From the NCBI GenBank assembly GCA_027625915.1, contig JANTQA010000047.1:15252001-15316000 (forward strand): a stretch of DNA of 64,000 nt, read 5' to 3'. The notes beneath the pieces were generated by a model. It was not told where the DNA came from. It saw only the letters and a list, made by a program, of their open reading frames with translations, and searched no databases. Shown in pieces: positions 12,397 through 24,737 of this stretch. The position numbers and the translations under genes were made by a program. Numbering within the stretch: the first letter of the stretch is position 1; every line of letters begins with the position of its first letter. The DNA is from Anaeramoeba flamelloides (taxonomy: Eukaryota; Metamonada; Anaeramoebidae).

Positions 12397-13312
12397 ATTT
12401 CAAAAATAGGGGCAAATTTTTGATTGAAAAAAAATTGTAGTTTCTCATTTAGTGAATACCAAAACTCAACCCAGAAAAATCAGAACTTAAAACTAAAAAA
12501 TAACTATCTAAAACACCCTTTTCTGTTTTAATTATTATTTCTAATAAAAGAATAGAGAAAAGAAACCCATTAAGAAAAAAATAAATCTGACCCTATTTTT
12601 GAAATGATTTTTCATCTTAAAATTACCCATTTAAGATTCACCATTGCTTCCAAGAACCTTTTGAAACAACTTTCCATCAGAGTTATCAGATTTTTACTAT
12701 TTACCCATTTGGTATCAACCCAAACTTTCCTTGATACCTTTTTCAAGATAAAAAGAATCTCAACAAAAAGAAAGAAAAGAAAAAAGAAAAAGAAAAACAA
12801 AACGAAAACAAAACCAATTTTTTGAATGTCCAACAAAGAACTCAAAGATAAAATGAATACGATCACATTCATCACATTGTCTCCAAATGAAAGAGAAACG
12901 AAGATCTTATTTGATCTTGCTATTTCTTCACTTTTCAAGGAACCATTGTAACTCATTAAAGCAAATTTGGTTGATACTTGTTTTCAAAGCAAACACTTCT
13001 TGGGTGTTTTACTTTCTTTGAATTTTACAATCCCTTTCTCCAATGCTAATTAATCTCATCTCATGAATATTAAGGGTTTTCAAAAATGTTCTTGTTCATT
13101 CAACATAAAAATAAAAATATGGAATCATTTTGAAAGAAAAATTGCAAAAAAATGAATTCAACTTTGGGAAATTTTCATTAAAAGAAGATTGTTTCTTGAT
13201 ATTAAATATTCAATAATGACTTTTAAAAGATATTGGGTTACGAATATTTGGTTAACACAACACACATACCAATAGTTTAGAAAATACTAATGATGACCCT
13301 ATTTTTGAAATT
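12397..13312. mobile_element. TA-flanked element with ATTTCAAAAATAGGG ends
   Basis: The element is about 916 bp long with TA on each side and inverted ends ATTTCAAAAATAGGG. A third copy of the end motif, in the right-end orientation, lies inside at about 12592-12606. A 217-bp element may therefore be nested in the larger one. Two short plus-strand frames (12604-12828 and 12829-12957) have fair codon use, but I recognise no transposase. Confidence 0.6.
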
Positions 13313-14140
13313 TAGCTTAGTAATTATACCCTTTTATATAGATTCTGTGTTTAACCAGAAATATTTTTGTGAAATTAACAAATGATTCAAAATTGAAATG
13401 AAACAATAAAAAAAAAATGTTTTGGAAGTTATCTACATATTATTTTACCTTTTAACCTACCTTCCAATCGTTATCAATAAGAAAAAAAAATGTTTATTCA
13501 ATTAAATATGTAAATATTGTAATGAAAAGTAAAATGTAATCTATAAGAGAACAAATTTTTTAATTCAGTCCATGTTAAATTAAGGATTATACATAATATA
13601 AAAAAAATGCTTTTGTAAGTTGAACCAGTTGGTGTAAAGTTAACTCTTTGATACAAAATTAAAAAAAATATCTTGCAATGAATTTGTGAAAAAAAAAAAA
13701 AATAAGGAGAATCCTGATTTTATGATAATTAAAAACAAAATTAATTTTTTTGTTTCACCATTTTCTCTCTGTTCTCAAAAAAAAAAAATCAAAATTATAA
13801 TACGGGAAAGGATGTTTTACATTGTATATAATGCAAGTTATTCATTTTTTTGTTAAAAAAAAAACAAGATTAAAAGCAAACCTTAATTTCAAAAAAAAAA
13901 CAAATTATATAAAAAAAAGTTTTGTTATCTGCTCCCAATTGAAAAAATTCAAATTTTGAAAAAAAAATCACTTGTTTCATTTTCTATTTCCAAATGGTTT
14001 AAATTTCTTTAATTTAAAACAAATTGCTTTCTTTCAGTTCGCAATCAATTTAATTCGATTTAATCTAATTTGTGGTTATTTTGTAACTCTCTATATTTGA
14101 AAAAGTAAGGATTTTTTTTTTTTTTTTTTTTTTCCATTAA
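13313..14140. other. AT-rich spacer, no gene seen
   Basis: I see no coding signal. A T tract of about 22 bases (14111-14134) closes the spacer and may be the poly(A) tail, read on the minus strand, of the SINE candidate that follows. Confidence 0.5.
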
Positions 14141-14480
14141 AGAGTGGGTACTAAAAGTCCACCTGTTTGCCCGAATCCCTAATTTGAATTAGATATATTT
14201 TTGAACCAAGTGAGAGAGCGAATCTGGTCATTTCTCCCAGAAATCGGATCGGCTCCATAAATTGAGTGGGATTTTGTTCCAATTCCGTTCAGGTTAGATT
14301 TTTTATAATAGTCAAAAAGATTCAATTCGGTCAAACGATTTCCTCAAAGAATTAGTGGTTCTAAGAAGCATAAGCCCGATTTTAATTAAAATTACACCGT
14401 GGTGGCTATTTGAGAAAATGGTAAACAATAAGAAATAATGGTTAAGGGAATAGAACCCCGGCCTTCAGATTGTACACTGG
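14141..14480 (-). repeat. tRNA-derived SINE candidate, copy 2
   Basis: Homologous to 11348-11690 over the body. On the minus strand it carries a strong B box (GGTTCTATTCCC) near the head and a run of T on the plus strand at its far end, which would be a poly(A) tail. Similarity to copy 1 stops just past TTCAGATTGTA, within the presumed tRNA part, so this head is diverged or truncated. Confidence 0.55.
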
Positions 14481-16124
14481 GTAAAAAGTAAGGATTTTGA
14501 AATATTCTAAAGAGATAAAAATAACTTCTTTGAGTAAAAATGAAAAAAACGAAAAAAAATCTCAGCGAGATCCCAAAATGTAGCCAAGACTAAGGCTTCG
14601 AAACTAACCCAGTTGTTTTCAAAATTATATATGAAAACCATTCAAATTGCGAATAGGTTACTCTTTAGTATTTTTTCTAAAAATTTCAGCTTTTTTGGTT
14701 GTTGATTTTTGCTCTTTCCGCTCGTACATCATAGGTATGTTGAATCATTTTTGATTGGTATTAGGTACTCATCAAAAGTTCAAAAATAATTTTCTTTTCC
14801 ATTTGTGAAAAAATTTTTTAAAAACTAATGGTTAGACCCTTAAAATGTAAATTTCCTCTTTAAGATTTTCTTTACAAGAAAACTGTCTCTAAAACAATGT
14901 CAAGAAAAATAAATTCTAAAACACTCGGTTTCCAAATAAATATAGACTCATTTTTTTTTATTTCGAAAAAAGCTTTTTTAATTTCAACAAAAAAAGCAAC
15001 CCAAACAAAATCAAATGGGATCCATTTATATTAGTTTAACCGAGACAGGTGTAGCCATGTTACTAACAATAATCGTTGGCTTTATTTATGCAAAGAAGGC
15101 ATTAAAGGATCCACAAGTTGTTATCAATCACCTCAACCGTTTTGTGTTTATTTTTGCCTTACCGTAATTATTATTTAAGTCCTTTATCAAAACAGATTTG
15201 GAGAATGTCAATTGGGCATATGCTAATGCCTTCATTGCAGGCCACATTGCGTCAATGTTTATTATTTATATTTTCCACAAGTGCCTGGTGTGCTATGGGA
15301 TCAAGAAATATTCCTTTATTGTTCTATTCTTTTTGTTTGAATGGCCGAATTTCATCATCTTTGGAAACCCCATTTTAACATCAATTGATCCTTCCTATGA
15401 AATTTACCCCGTTTTAGCATCGATCAGCAATTTTATTCGTTTTCCTTTTGTCTTTTTCGTTTTAGAAAAAGAAAAAGTCGAAAGAATTAAAAAGGATTTA
15501 GAATCCAAAATAAAGAGAAATAAAGAATGCAAAAATAAAGATTCAATAAACCCAAACACCTCCAGCCTGGAAAGGCAACCAATTGTCAGCCAAAAGGATC
15601 AAAACGACTTTGATAACATTGATTCTTCTAGTGATCAGTCTATGATCCCTAATAGATCAATTAGTGATGATCATAGTATTCACGAAAGCAACACCGACAA
15701 AAGTGAAACACTAGATTTAGAGAATTTTTCGATCTGGAAAGAGGTTGGCATTCGACTTTAAAAAAATGTGAATTTATGGGCTATTTTCCTTGGAATAATT
15801 TATATGTTGACGGGGTTACCAGCCCCAAAAGTGCTTTTGCTTTTTGTTGAGCCACTGGCCAGGTTTGTAGAACATCCCTTTTATATGATTCTTTGCTTTT
15901 GTATTTCCTTTTTTTTTTATCTATTCGAATCTTCAGTTACCCAAGAAATCCAATTTAAAAAATCAAATTCATTAAAAAACCAAAGAAACGAACAAACCTT
16001 GAAAAACTATTTTTGAGATTATTCGATAATTTACAGTTATTGAAAATATAAATGGGGTAAAAATTTCCTTCATTTTCATTTTCACCCTCGCTACAAATTG
16101 AAAAACATATTGAATTTTTTATTG

Positions 16125-16530
16125 TTATTTAGGGAAGGTGACTCAACAAAATTTCCTTCTGTTTGCCGTTAGGTTTTTTTTAATTTCGAGAAATAAAACA
16201 GAAAATTTATTTAATTTTCTTTTTATTTCAAAAAGTAAAAAAAAATCTAGGACACTTTTGTTTGGATTTCCAGAATTTAAAAGAATTGAGTAAAATCTTT
16301 GATTTTTACTGGATCTTTTTTAAAAAAAATAGAAAACTCAAAAAAACCTAGAACACTTAACAGCTAAAATAGAAAACCTCAAGAAAACCTAGACACTTGA
16401 CAAATAAAACAGAAAACCTCAAGAAAACCCCTGCATTCTAATATGGTACTTTAGGTTGGGTTTTTTTTTATTTTAAAGAATTGAGAAATTAAAAAAAACT
16501 AGGCACTCTACGACACTCCCCAAAAAAATT
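16125..16530. repeat. Hairpin-rich dispersed repeat in PIN-like intron
   Basis: Begins AGGGAAGGTGACTCAACAAAATT..TGCCGTTAGG and continues with the TCCAGAATTTAAAAGAATTGAG and CAAGAAAACCTAG units seen elsewhere. Ends with GGCACTCTACGACACTCC. No coding capacity. It lies wholly inside the intron. Confidence 0.65.
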
Positions 16531-16587
16531 TCAAAAGAATAAAAACCAAAAACAAATATGTATCAATCAAAGATATTTACTATTTCC

Positions 16588-16975
16588 CTTCAAGCTCAAC
16601 AATTCTAAAATTCAGTAAGTTTACCAACTGCTAAAATAGATATTACTATGTAATCAATAAAAATTCAAATCAATTTTGTGATTTATGTTTAAAAAATAAA
16701 AAAAAGAAAATAATCGAAAATATTGATCATTTTTTATGGATTTGTTCTTCTTATGAAAAAGATAGATTAATTTTTCAAAATAAATTAAAAGAAATAAATC
16801 TTAATGAAATATTTTTAAACTTTGATATTTTGAAATTATTTTCATCAATTAATAATCATGAAATCTAGTATTTCACGCTTAAATTTCCAAAAGGGAATTT
16901 AAGTCTAGGATCATCTAGAGTGTAATTTACACTTCTTCAATAATCATAATAAAGTTATTCTTTTTTTGTTTTTCT
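16588..16975 (+). mobile_element. LINE 3' fragment, zinc-knuckle end
   Basis: One frame reads N-Q-F-C-D-L-C-L-K-N, then I-D-H-F-L-W-I-C-S-S-Y, the C-x2-C...H-x4-C knuckle that ends many LINE reverse-transcriptase ORFs. TAG follows at about 16866. The tail ends GAGTGTAATTTACACTTCTTCAATAAT, a small palindrome also present at the end of the 19588 copy. Both copies start at the same point (TCAAGCTCAACAAT). Confidence 0.75.
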
Positions 16976-17689
16976 TTTTTCTCTTTATTAATTATCTTTT
17001 ATATATTTCTCTTTGAAAAGTTGCACTGTTCCTGTTAGTTTATTTGCAATTGGTATTTTTATTTGTGGAAAAAGAATCATTTCATGTTCAAAGAGAGAAG
17101 CATTATTTGCATTTGTTGCAAGGCATTTCCTTTTCCCTGTCATGATGTTATTGATTGCAAGAATTTTTGGTTTGAGTGGTGATATTGGAATGACCGTCCC
17201 AGTTCTTTCAACCGTTCCTTTAGCGCTCATAACTTTTACACTCACACATATTTATGGGCTTGGTGTTGAAATATGCTCAACAACTATTGTGCTTGGTACA
17301 TGCTTAATACTTCCAATTACATTATTCTGGGTTTTTGTTACAAAACAAATTCCGTTTTTTTCTTAAATTTCCAAACATCTTTAAATACTACTTGTCATTT
17401 TATATCGACGTGTAAAGAAAGAGTTTGATAATTTTTTGTTTTTTTAAGTTTTCTTTTTAATAAAAACATAAAAACTAAAATATTTTTTTCTTTGTTTTCT
17501 ACAAATTTTAAATTTTTATACTTCAAAATATTTGAATTTGGAAATCAAATTGGACAAAATAAAAATTTCCTTTCAAGGGAATTATTTTTGAATCATTGAT
17601 AAATTCTAATATCTTGTTTTTAAAAGATCTCAAAAAGAATTTTTTGTTATAAAAAAAAGATATATTTTTTGTTTTTTTTTTTGTTATTT

Positions 17690-18360
17690 AAGGTTGAATA
17701 ATCAACAAAATTACACCCTATTTGCCGTTAGTTTGTTTTTAATTTATCAAATTAAAAAAAAAAGTTGTTCGATTTTCCAAAATTCAAAAGAATTGAGTTA
17801 AATCTTTGATTTTACTCTATTTTTTTGAATTTTGGAAAACCTAGGTATTTGATGACACTCTAAGGCACTTTACCGTATTTTTCATTAGTTTTTTGAATTT
17901 GAGAAATAAAACAAAAATTTAATAAATTTTCAGTTTGAAATGTATTTCTCAAATTAAACAAAACCACAGTTATCTTATCCTGAGTATTCTGTTATTTGTG
18001 AAATCTATTGACTTCACAAATAAAATAATTAATATCAAGAAAACGACGATTTGTTTTTCCAGAATTTAAAAGAATAGAGTTAAAACGAAGATTTTACTCT
18101 AGTCTTTTGAATTGAGGAAAATAGCTGTTAGCCTATCTTAAGTGTTCTGTTTATTTGTTAAATCGATTGATTTTCATTAGGTTTTTTTGAGTATTCTATT
18201 TATTTGTGAAGTGTCCTCAGTTTTTTTTTACTTTTTGAAATAAAATAGAAAACCTCAAGAAAACCTAGAAAAATTTACAAATAAAATAGAAAACTCAAAA
18301 AAACCGAGAACATCTAACAAGAAAAACAGAAAACCGCAATAAAACCTAGCTATAATTACA
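17690..18360. repeat. Hairpin-rich dispersed repeat
   Basis: Opens with TTGAATAATCAACAAAATTACACCCTATTTGCCGTTAG, like the block at 16125. It then holds several self-complementary units: AAAAGAATTGAG facing CTATTTTTTTGAATTTTGG, and CAAGAAAACC repeats. Non-coding. Confidence 0.65.
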
Positions 18361-19587
18361 AGAAAATTTACAAACAATTTAACAAAAAATATTAACAAGA
18401 AAAAATAAAAATATTTCTAAACCTTATCATATTTAAATAATCAACGTATTTTAAATATTAAAAAAATCAAAAAAAAAATTAAAAAAATTGCAAAAATTAT
18501 AAGAAAACTTTATTGAAATTGTTGACTAAATATGGAAAAATATCATTTTGAAAATATTTTTTGCCCAAGTCGAGTTCAGTTTTTTTAACTATATAAAATT
18601 TTTTTGAGTAAATTTTATTGCAAATTTAAATATTTTGTACTTTCTCTTGAAATTGAAAAAAAAAGTAAAAATCAGTTTAAATAAATCCTGTCTTACAATA
18701 TTAAGCTATTTTCGAAATGAATTGTTGTTTTAAAAAGTCTGATCAATTTTTGACATTTTAAACAAAGCCCAAAATCCAAATATTTTTTGAATTATTTAAT
18801 AATAATAATATTTCCTTTGAAAAAAGAAAGAAAAAAATATTCTATTAAGGAATTGTAAAAAAAATATTCTCTTAAAAATCAAAAAAAGTTTTTAAGTAAC
18901 TCTAGTATAAAAAATCTACTTATTTTCCAAAAAAATATAATAAGTATTACAAAAAAAAAAAAAAAATCTAATGTATTTAATTCTAAGTATAATTCAAATC
19001 AATTTTTTTCTCTGTAACAAAAAAATTCCTAAGAGAAAAAAACCAAAAAACCGAATTCAAAATTCTCCCAAAATACTTTTTTAACACCTAGAAAATTCAA
19101 AATATAATTTAAAGAAATACTTTTTATTTTATTATTTATAATCAATAATTAATAACCCAGTTTTAATTATTTTAGTTAAATTAATTGAAACACAAAGATT
19201 AAATCATAAATAGACTTTATTATTATTTCTCAGTTTTTTAAAGATTTCCATACCAAAAATTGATTAAAATTAATAATTAAAATAAATAAAATTAATAAAT
19301 AAAATATTATCAATTAACTTAATTTTAATAAAATAAGTTTGTTGGCTATCCTCCTAAATAATTCAAAAAGAATAATACTTAATCTTTTATTTTTTCAAGA
19401 AATTTAATAAATATTTTTGCGACTAAAATAAAGGATCATTTTTTTTTTTGAATCTCCAAGGATTCAATATTTGATTTATTTTGATTGTTTTAGTAAAATA
19501 AGAGTATAGTTCCAAGGTTATTTGTTAATTCAAAATTTCAGAAATTTCAATAAGTGATATTCGTTCAAAATTAAAATCTTCTGTTAT
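18361..19587. other. AT-rich spacer, no gene seen
   Basis: A/T-rich sequence without a coding frame or a clear repeat edge. Confidence 0.5.
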
Positions 19588-19960
19588 CAATCAAGCTCAA
19601 CAATCCTAAAATTGAGGTAATTTACTAATTGCCTAAAAACATATTATTATGTAATAGACTAAAACTCAAATACAGTTTATATCTTTATGCTTAAAATACG
19701 AACATGAAGAAATAATAGAAAATATTAATAATTTTTTATGCGTAAGTCCTTCTTATGAAAAAAAAAACAATAGATTAATTTTTCTTATAAATTTAAAAGA
19801 AATAAATCTTCATGAATTGATTTAAAACTTGCAGATTGAAATTATTTTCGTTAATTAATAATCGTGAAATATATGAGTTTATGCTTAAATTTCTGAAAGG
19901 GAATTTAAGTATAAGGGAAATTAGAGTGTAATTTACACTTCTTCAATAATAAATAAAAAT
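19588..19960 (+). mobile_element. LINE 3' fragment, second copy
   Basis: Homologous to 16588-16975 from TCAAGCTCAACAATCC to GAGTGTAATTTACACTTCTTCAATAAT, with an A/T-rich tail after it. The knuckle is damaged (the first cysteines are lost) and the frame is broken, so it is older than the other copy. Confidence 0.7.
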
Positions 19961-20554
19961 AAAAATCTTTTGTAAATTTTTCTTTTTCTTTTACCAATTC
20001 AAAACTAAAAAAGAGATCAGATCTTTTTACATAAAATTTATTTGGGAAAAATGAAGGGGTTTTTGAAAAAATGATAACCATTACTCAAAAGTTGAGAATT
20101 AGCATTGGTGATTGGTTTAATAGTATTTTACGATTAAAATATATACCCTCTTGCAACTATGGGGAAAAAAAAAATAAATAAAAATTACTATTCACTTACA
20201 CTAGTATGAAAAAATAAAATTGAAAATTCCAAAGTTGTTCAAAACGATTAATTCAATCATCATTTCATCATTGATAGGAAAATTTATTCAGAATATAATC
20301 AACATTCCAGTTCTTAAAAATCTTGGTTCTATTTGATTTATTCTTGTTAGTAGTACCACCATTTTTAATAGTCTCTAGTCTAGAAAAAAGATGTGTTTTT
20401 CTGGGTAAAAATTTTTAAATGGATGTTAGAATGAATTTTTTTAAAATTTAACTTTCAGATATATTTGGGGATAGATAATAACTAATAGTTCTGAAAATGT
20501 TGTACCCATCTAAAAAAAAATCAAACAGAGAAAAAAAAATAACTGAAGATAAAT

Positions 20555-21200
20555 ATTGAAAGTGTCCGTCAATTGCCGTAGATTGCCTAGGTTTTCTTGA
20601 GATTTTCTGTTTTATTTGTTAAATCTATCAATTTTCATTAGGTTTTTTTTATTTTTTGAAATAAACCGAAAATTTTCAAAAATTTTCTGTTTATTTCAAA
20701 AAATAAAAAAAACCTAGAACACTTCACAAATAAACAGAAAATTCAAGAAAAACCAACAACAGTTTTCCAGAATTCAAAAGAGTAGAGAAAAATCTTTGAT
20801 TTTACTCAATTCTTTTAAATTTTGGAAAAGATAACGGCGGTTTTTTTTACTTTTTGAAACATAAACCAAAAATTTTTTAAATTTTCTATTTATTTTATAA
20901 ATTAAAAAAAAATAATGGAAGTTTCCATCAAGTGCCATAGAAGACCTAGCTTTTTTTTTTGATTTCTAATTTCAAGTACAATCATATAGTTTCCAAATAA
21001 ATAGAAAACTCATGAAAACCTAATTGTGGTTTTCCAGGATTTAAAAGAATAGAGTAAAAATCAATATCTCTGAATCTATTCTTTTGAATTCTAGAAAAAC
21101 TAACAAAAGTTTCCTCAGTTTTATTTTTCTTTTTGAAATAAACCCTAAATTTCGTTAATTTTCTGTTAATTTCAAAAATTAAAAAAAACCTAACTAAAAA
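20555..21200. repeat. Hairpin-rich dispersed repeat
   Basis: Starts GTGTCCGTCAATTGCCGTAGATTGCCTAGG and contains paired TTCCAGAATTCAAAAGAG / ATTCTTTTAAATTTTGGAAAA arms and CAAGAAAAACC units. It has no coding capacity; an 85-codon minus frame through it is an accident of the repeat. Confidence 0.65.
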
Positions 21201-21790
21201 ATCAAAAAACAAATATTTTTTCCAATTAAAAAGAAACAATAATTTTTTAATTGGAAATAATTGATACCGAATTAAAAGATACTCCTTAAATTTAAAATAT
21301 ATTTAAAATATATTATAAAATAACCACTTAACTACAAATAAAAAATTTATTATATGTTTTTACTATTAAATGAGAATAAAATCTTAATATGAACTGGAAA
21401 AATGGATTTTTCAACTTAAATTTCTAAAATATCTCTATAAATATTTTTCCATCAAAGCTCTTTTATTAACCAATAGTATAGCTTCTTATTGAAGTTATTA
21501 AAAAGTGTAAAATTAGCAAATGTTTAATTTATTTTTTTAATAATTTTTTTTAATGGTTGTGTTTTTCGAAAAAGTTCAAATAAAAATCCCCTTAATATCG
21601 AAATAAAGTATTAATTGTAACAAAATTCATACAACTTATTTCTAGTGTCTGGAGATTTCTAGTTCAGTAATCACAATTAGCAAATGTAAGAAATCTTATT
21701 TTTTGTTCATTTTTTTTAATTTTCTTTATTAAAAAAAGAAGAACGGTTGAAAAAACACTTAACGAAGATCAAATTTTCAATAACTTAGAG

Positions 21791-24671
21791 ATGTCTTTAC
21801 CATTGCAGGATCCAAAACAAGAAAACACACAAGAAACGAAACAAATGAACGAACCAAAACAACAGTTTACAAACGAATTACCAATTAATAACCAACAACA
21901 AAATTTACAACAGCCACTGTTTTACCCAACAAATATGTTTTTTTTCCAACCAAACCAGCAAATAAACTCCACAGAACAACAAAGTAACTTACAAAAAAAA
22001 TTCCAAGAGCTACAAGCTCTACAAAGTCAATATTTACAAATGCAACAACAAATTTACCAAGAACAAATGATGTTAAATAATCAACAACAAACCAATAATA
22101 ATCAAAGCAATCAACAGCAAATACAAAACCAACAACAACAGCAACAGCAACAGCAATTCAGCCAAAACACAAATTTTCTAAATCACACACTTAAACAACC
22201 ACAGCAACTACAACAACAACAAACTCAATTCACGAACAATCCTTTGAACAGTCAACCACTTTCAACAGAACAACAACAAATATTTCAACAGCAATTATTT
22301 CAACAACAACAACAACAACAAAAATTATTTCAACAACAACAACAACAGCAGCAGCAACAAATAAATAACCCTCAAAACGAGACAAAAAAAGAAACAAATT
22401 TGGACAACCAAACCGAGAAAAATAACAAGGAGGAAAAAAAGGAACAAAATAATCAAGAAGAAAATAAAAGTGAAAATGGGGACAACAAAGAAAGTGAGAA
22501 ACAAAAAGAGAAGCTTTCCACGAATTCTTTTAAAATAACAAAAATAACTAATCAAAATTTATATGAAGATTCGGATGAGTCAGAGATCTCCTGTTCTTCA
22601 GACAATGAAGATGGGAATCTAAATATTCCAATTAAAAATTTTCGGAATGAGGAAGAAAAAGTTCTCAAAAAAAGGCAAGTTGACTCATTCGAAATAAAAG
22701 AAAAACCAAGCCAAATCGAAAAAGAGGGCAACAGTAATATAAAAAATGAAAACAAAGAATTAAAGGAAAAAGAGATTCTTCACAACGAAGAAAAAAACCA
22801 AACAAAATTAATTACAAATAATACAATTTTCTTTAATCCAAATTACACAAACAATAAGACAACAAATAACCAAAAGCCTGAGAAGGATCAAAAATCAAAA
22901 AATAGCTCTGAATATAATTCATTTTCAAATTTCGAGAAAAACACAAATATTAATACCAACGAGACACCAAATATCACAAATAAGATCAACAATAGCCAAA
23001 ACGAAACTGTTTTAAAAGACAAGATTAATTCTAATTCTGAGTCTAATTTATCGATTTCTTCTGACTCTGAATCACTCTCCTTATCTATTTCAGAATTGGA
23101 TTCGGAACCTGAATATATACCAAAAGTAAAAAATGAAAATCCACAATCAACATTTTTCGAAAAAACAAACATTGCAAAAGGTTTTGCTGACTTGCCCGAT
23201 TTAATGAATAAAAAAGTAATCGAAGAAACGCAAACGCAAACGCAAACACAAACACAAATCGGAACTTTCGCAAACATCGGCACCAATAATGCCGAAATAT
23301 CAAAAACAACAAATAGTCAAAATCAATCCAAAATCGAAACGTTCACAAGCAACAGCACCAATAATGCCAAAATATCAAAAACAATAAATGATCCAAAACA
23401 ATCAAAAGTAATAAACGGGGAGCAATTACAAGAAAAGATAACAATAAATATTGAATCATCAGAATTAAAAAAATTAAATGTTGCTACAGATGATGAATCG
23501 GAAATCTCTGAGGGTGACATGAAGGACACTTCGTCAGACGATTATTATATAAACTCAGAAAAACGATCAACTGCGTCAAGCGAAATCACCTCTATAAAAA
23601 AGCAAAAAAACATTGAAAAATCTGTACCAATTCATATTTTTGATCCACTTGTTGGAGATATTCAAAATATTTTAAATGATGAAAACACTTCTTGCTTTGT
23701 AACTACACCAACATATTTAATAATTGGAACAACACAGGGAAGTGTTTTAATTTGTAATTATTTTGGGAAAATACTTTCACAAAGAATACTTTATCAGCTA
23801 CCCGTTAATAATATTTCGGTGAATGCAGCTGGTGATTATATTGTAGCTTGTTCAAATGATGGTAATTATTCTATTTGATATTTCATTTTTTATAATTAAT
23901 TTTTTATATTTATCAGAATTCAAAATTTTCATTTTTTTTCTTAATTTCGAAATTTCAGTGTAGAAATTTTAAAAAGAGATTGATGATTGCATTTCTCATA
24001 AACTAAAAATAATACTCTTTAAATTTTCAAGAATATTAATATTAATATTATTGATCAAGATAAATTCTGAGTATTAAAAAAGTGTTTTATATTATTATTT
24101 TTGAAAAGGTGTAAATTACACTCTAGGTGCAGTTATTTTTTTTTTTTTTATTTATGAATTAAAAAGAAAAGTTTTTTTTTTTTTTTTTTATTGTTGAGCA
24201 GAGGTGATTCAACAAAATTACCTCCTATTTGCCTGAAACTCTAAAATTGTATTTAGGGTTTTTTTATCCTAACTGTAATGTAAGCAGGATTACAGCTCAA
24301 AGGATATCTTTTCTTTAAAAAATGAAAAGAATAAATTATTTCGGAAAAAAGACAAGAAAAAGAGAAAGAAAAGCAAGAAATGAAAGAGAGTCAAAAAATA
24401 ATAGAAAAAAGAAAAAACTTTCAGTGAAAAGTTTTTTTTGTGCCCCAAGTGTTGAATGGGCTGGTGGTTGTTTCCTTTTATGTGGTTTTTTTTTGGATCG
24501 CCACCATAGGTTGTTTTAATAAAGAGTTCTAAATATTTGAACAACTATAGATCAAATGAAAAAGGCTGTTTATTAAATTTTGATTTAGAACTTTATAGAT
24601 GGGTTGAATCTAAAAAGCTCTGGTTTTTTAAGAATAAGATTTGGTTTTCGAAATTTTCTTTTCAGTTGCTT

Positions 24672-24737
<66 letters not shown>

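Larger units (their letters stand above)
15015..17366 (+). pseudogene. PIN-like (auxin efflux carrier) transporter, interrupted
   Basis: Exons 15015-15862 and 17021-17366 join in phase 2 across a 1158-base intron (GTTTGT...GAAAAG) to give 397 codons. The product looks like a membrane carrier of the PIN-like/auxin efflux carrier family. An N-terminal hydrophobic block comes first (M-L-L-T-I-I-V-G-F-I-Y-A, then N-R-F-V-F-I-F-A-L-P). A long S/D/N/K-rich cytosolic loop follows at residues 150-240. The C-terminal block contains N-L-W-A-I-F-L-G and S-C-T-V-P-V-S-L-F-A-I-G-I-F, a family hallmark. Two in-frame TAA codons interrupt it, codon 51 (15165-15167) and codon 249 (15759-15761). At both places the frame is otherwise unbroken and leucine (TTA) would suit the family. 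No small intron removes either stop. The intron holds a hairpin repeat and a LINE 3' fragment. A recent nonsense-inactivated gene is the simplest reading; sequence error is possible. Confidence 0.7.

Noticed and set aside
12612-12956. 114-codon minus-strand frame
   Set aside because: It is hydrophobic with an F-rich stretch opposite an A/G-rich tract inside a TA-flanked element, and no domain is visible.
15165-15196. A 16- or 32-base mini-intron (GTAATT...AAG or ...CAG) to remove the first stop in the PIN-like gene
   Set aside because: Removing either would shift the frame away from the conserved S-F-I-K-T-D reading, so it cannot explain the TAA.
15015-17366. Reassigned TAA codon as the explanation for the PIN-like stops
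   Set aside because: TAA ends the VPS41, E2F-like, TPR/SGNH and PLAC8 frames and never occurs inside them, despite thousands of codons.
22325-23529. Minus-strand frames opposite the VPS41 first exon
   Set aside because: They are shadows of the Q/E/S-rich coding strand and have L/F/V-rich mirror composition without domains.
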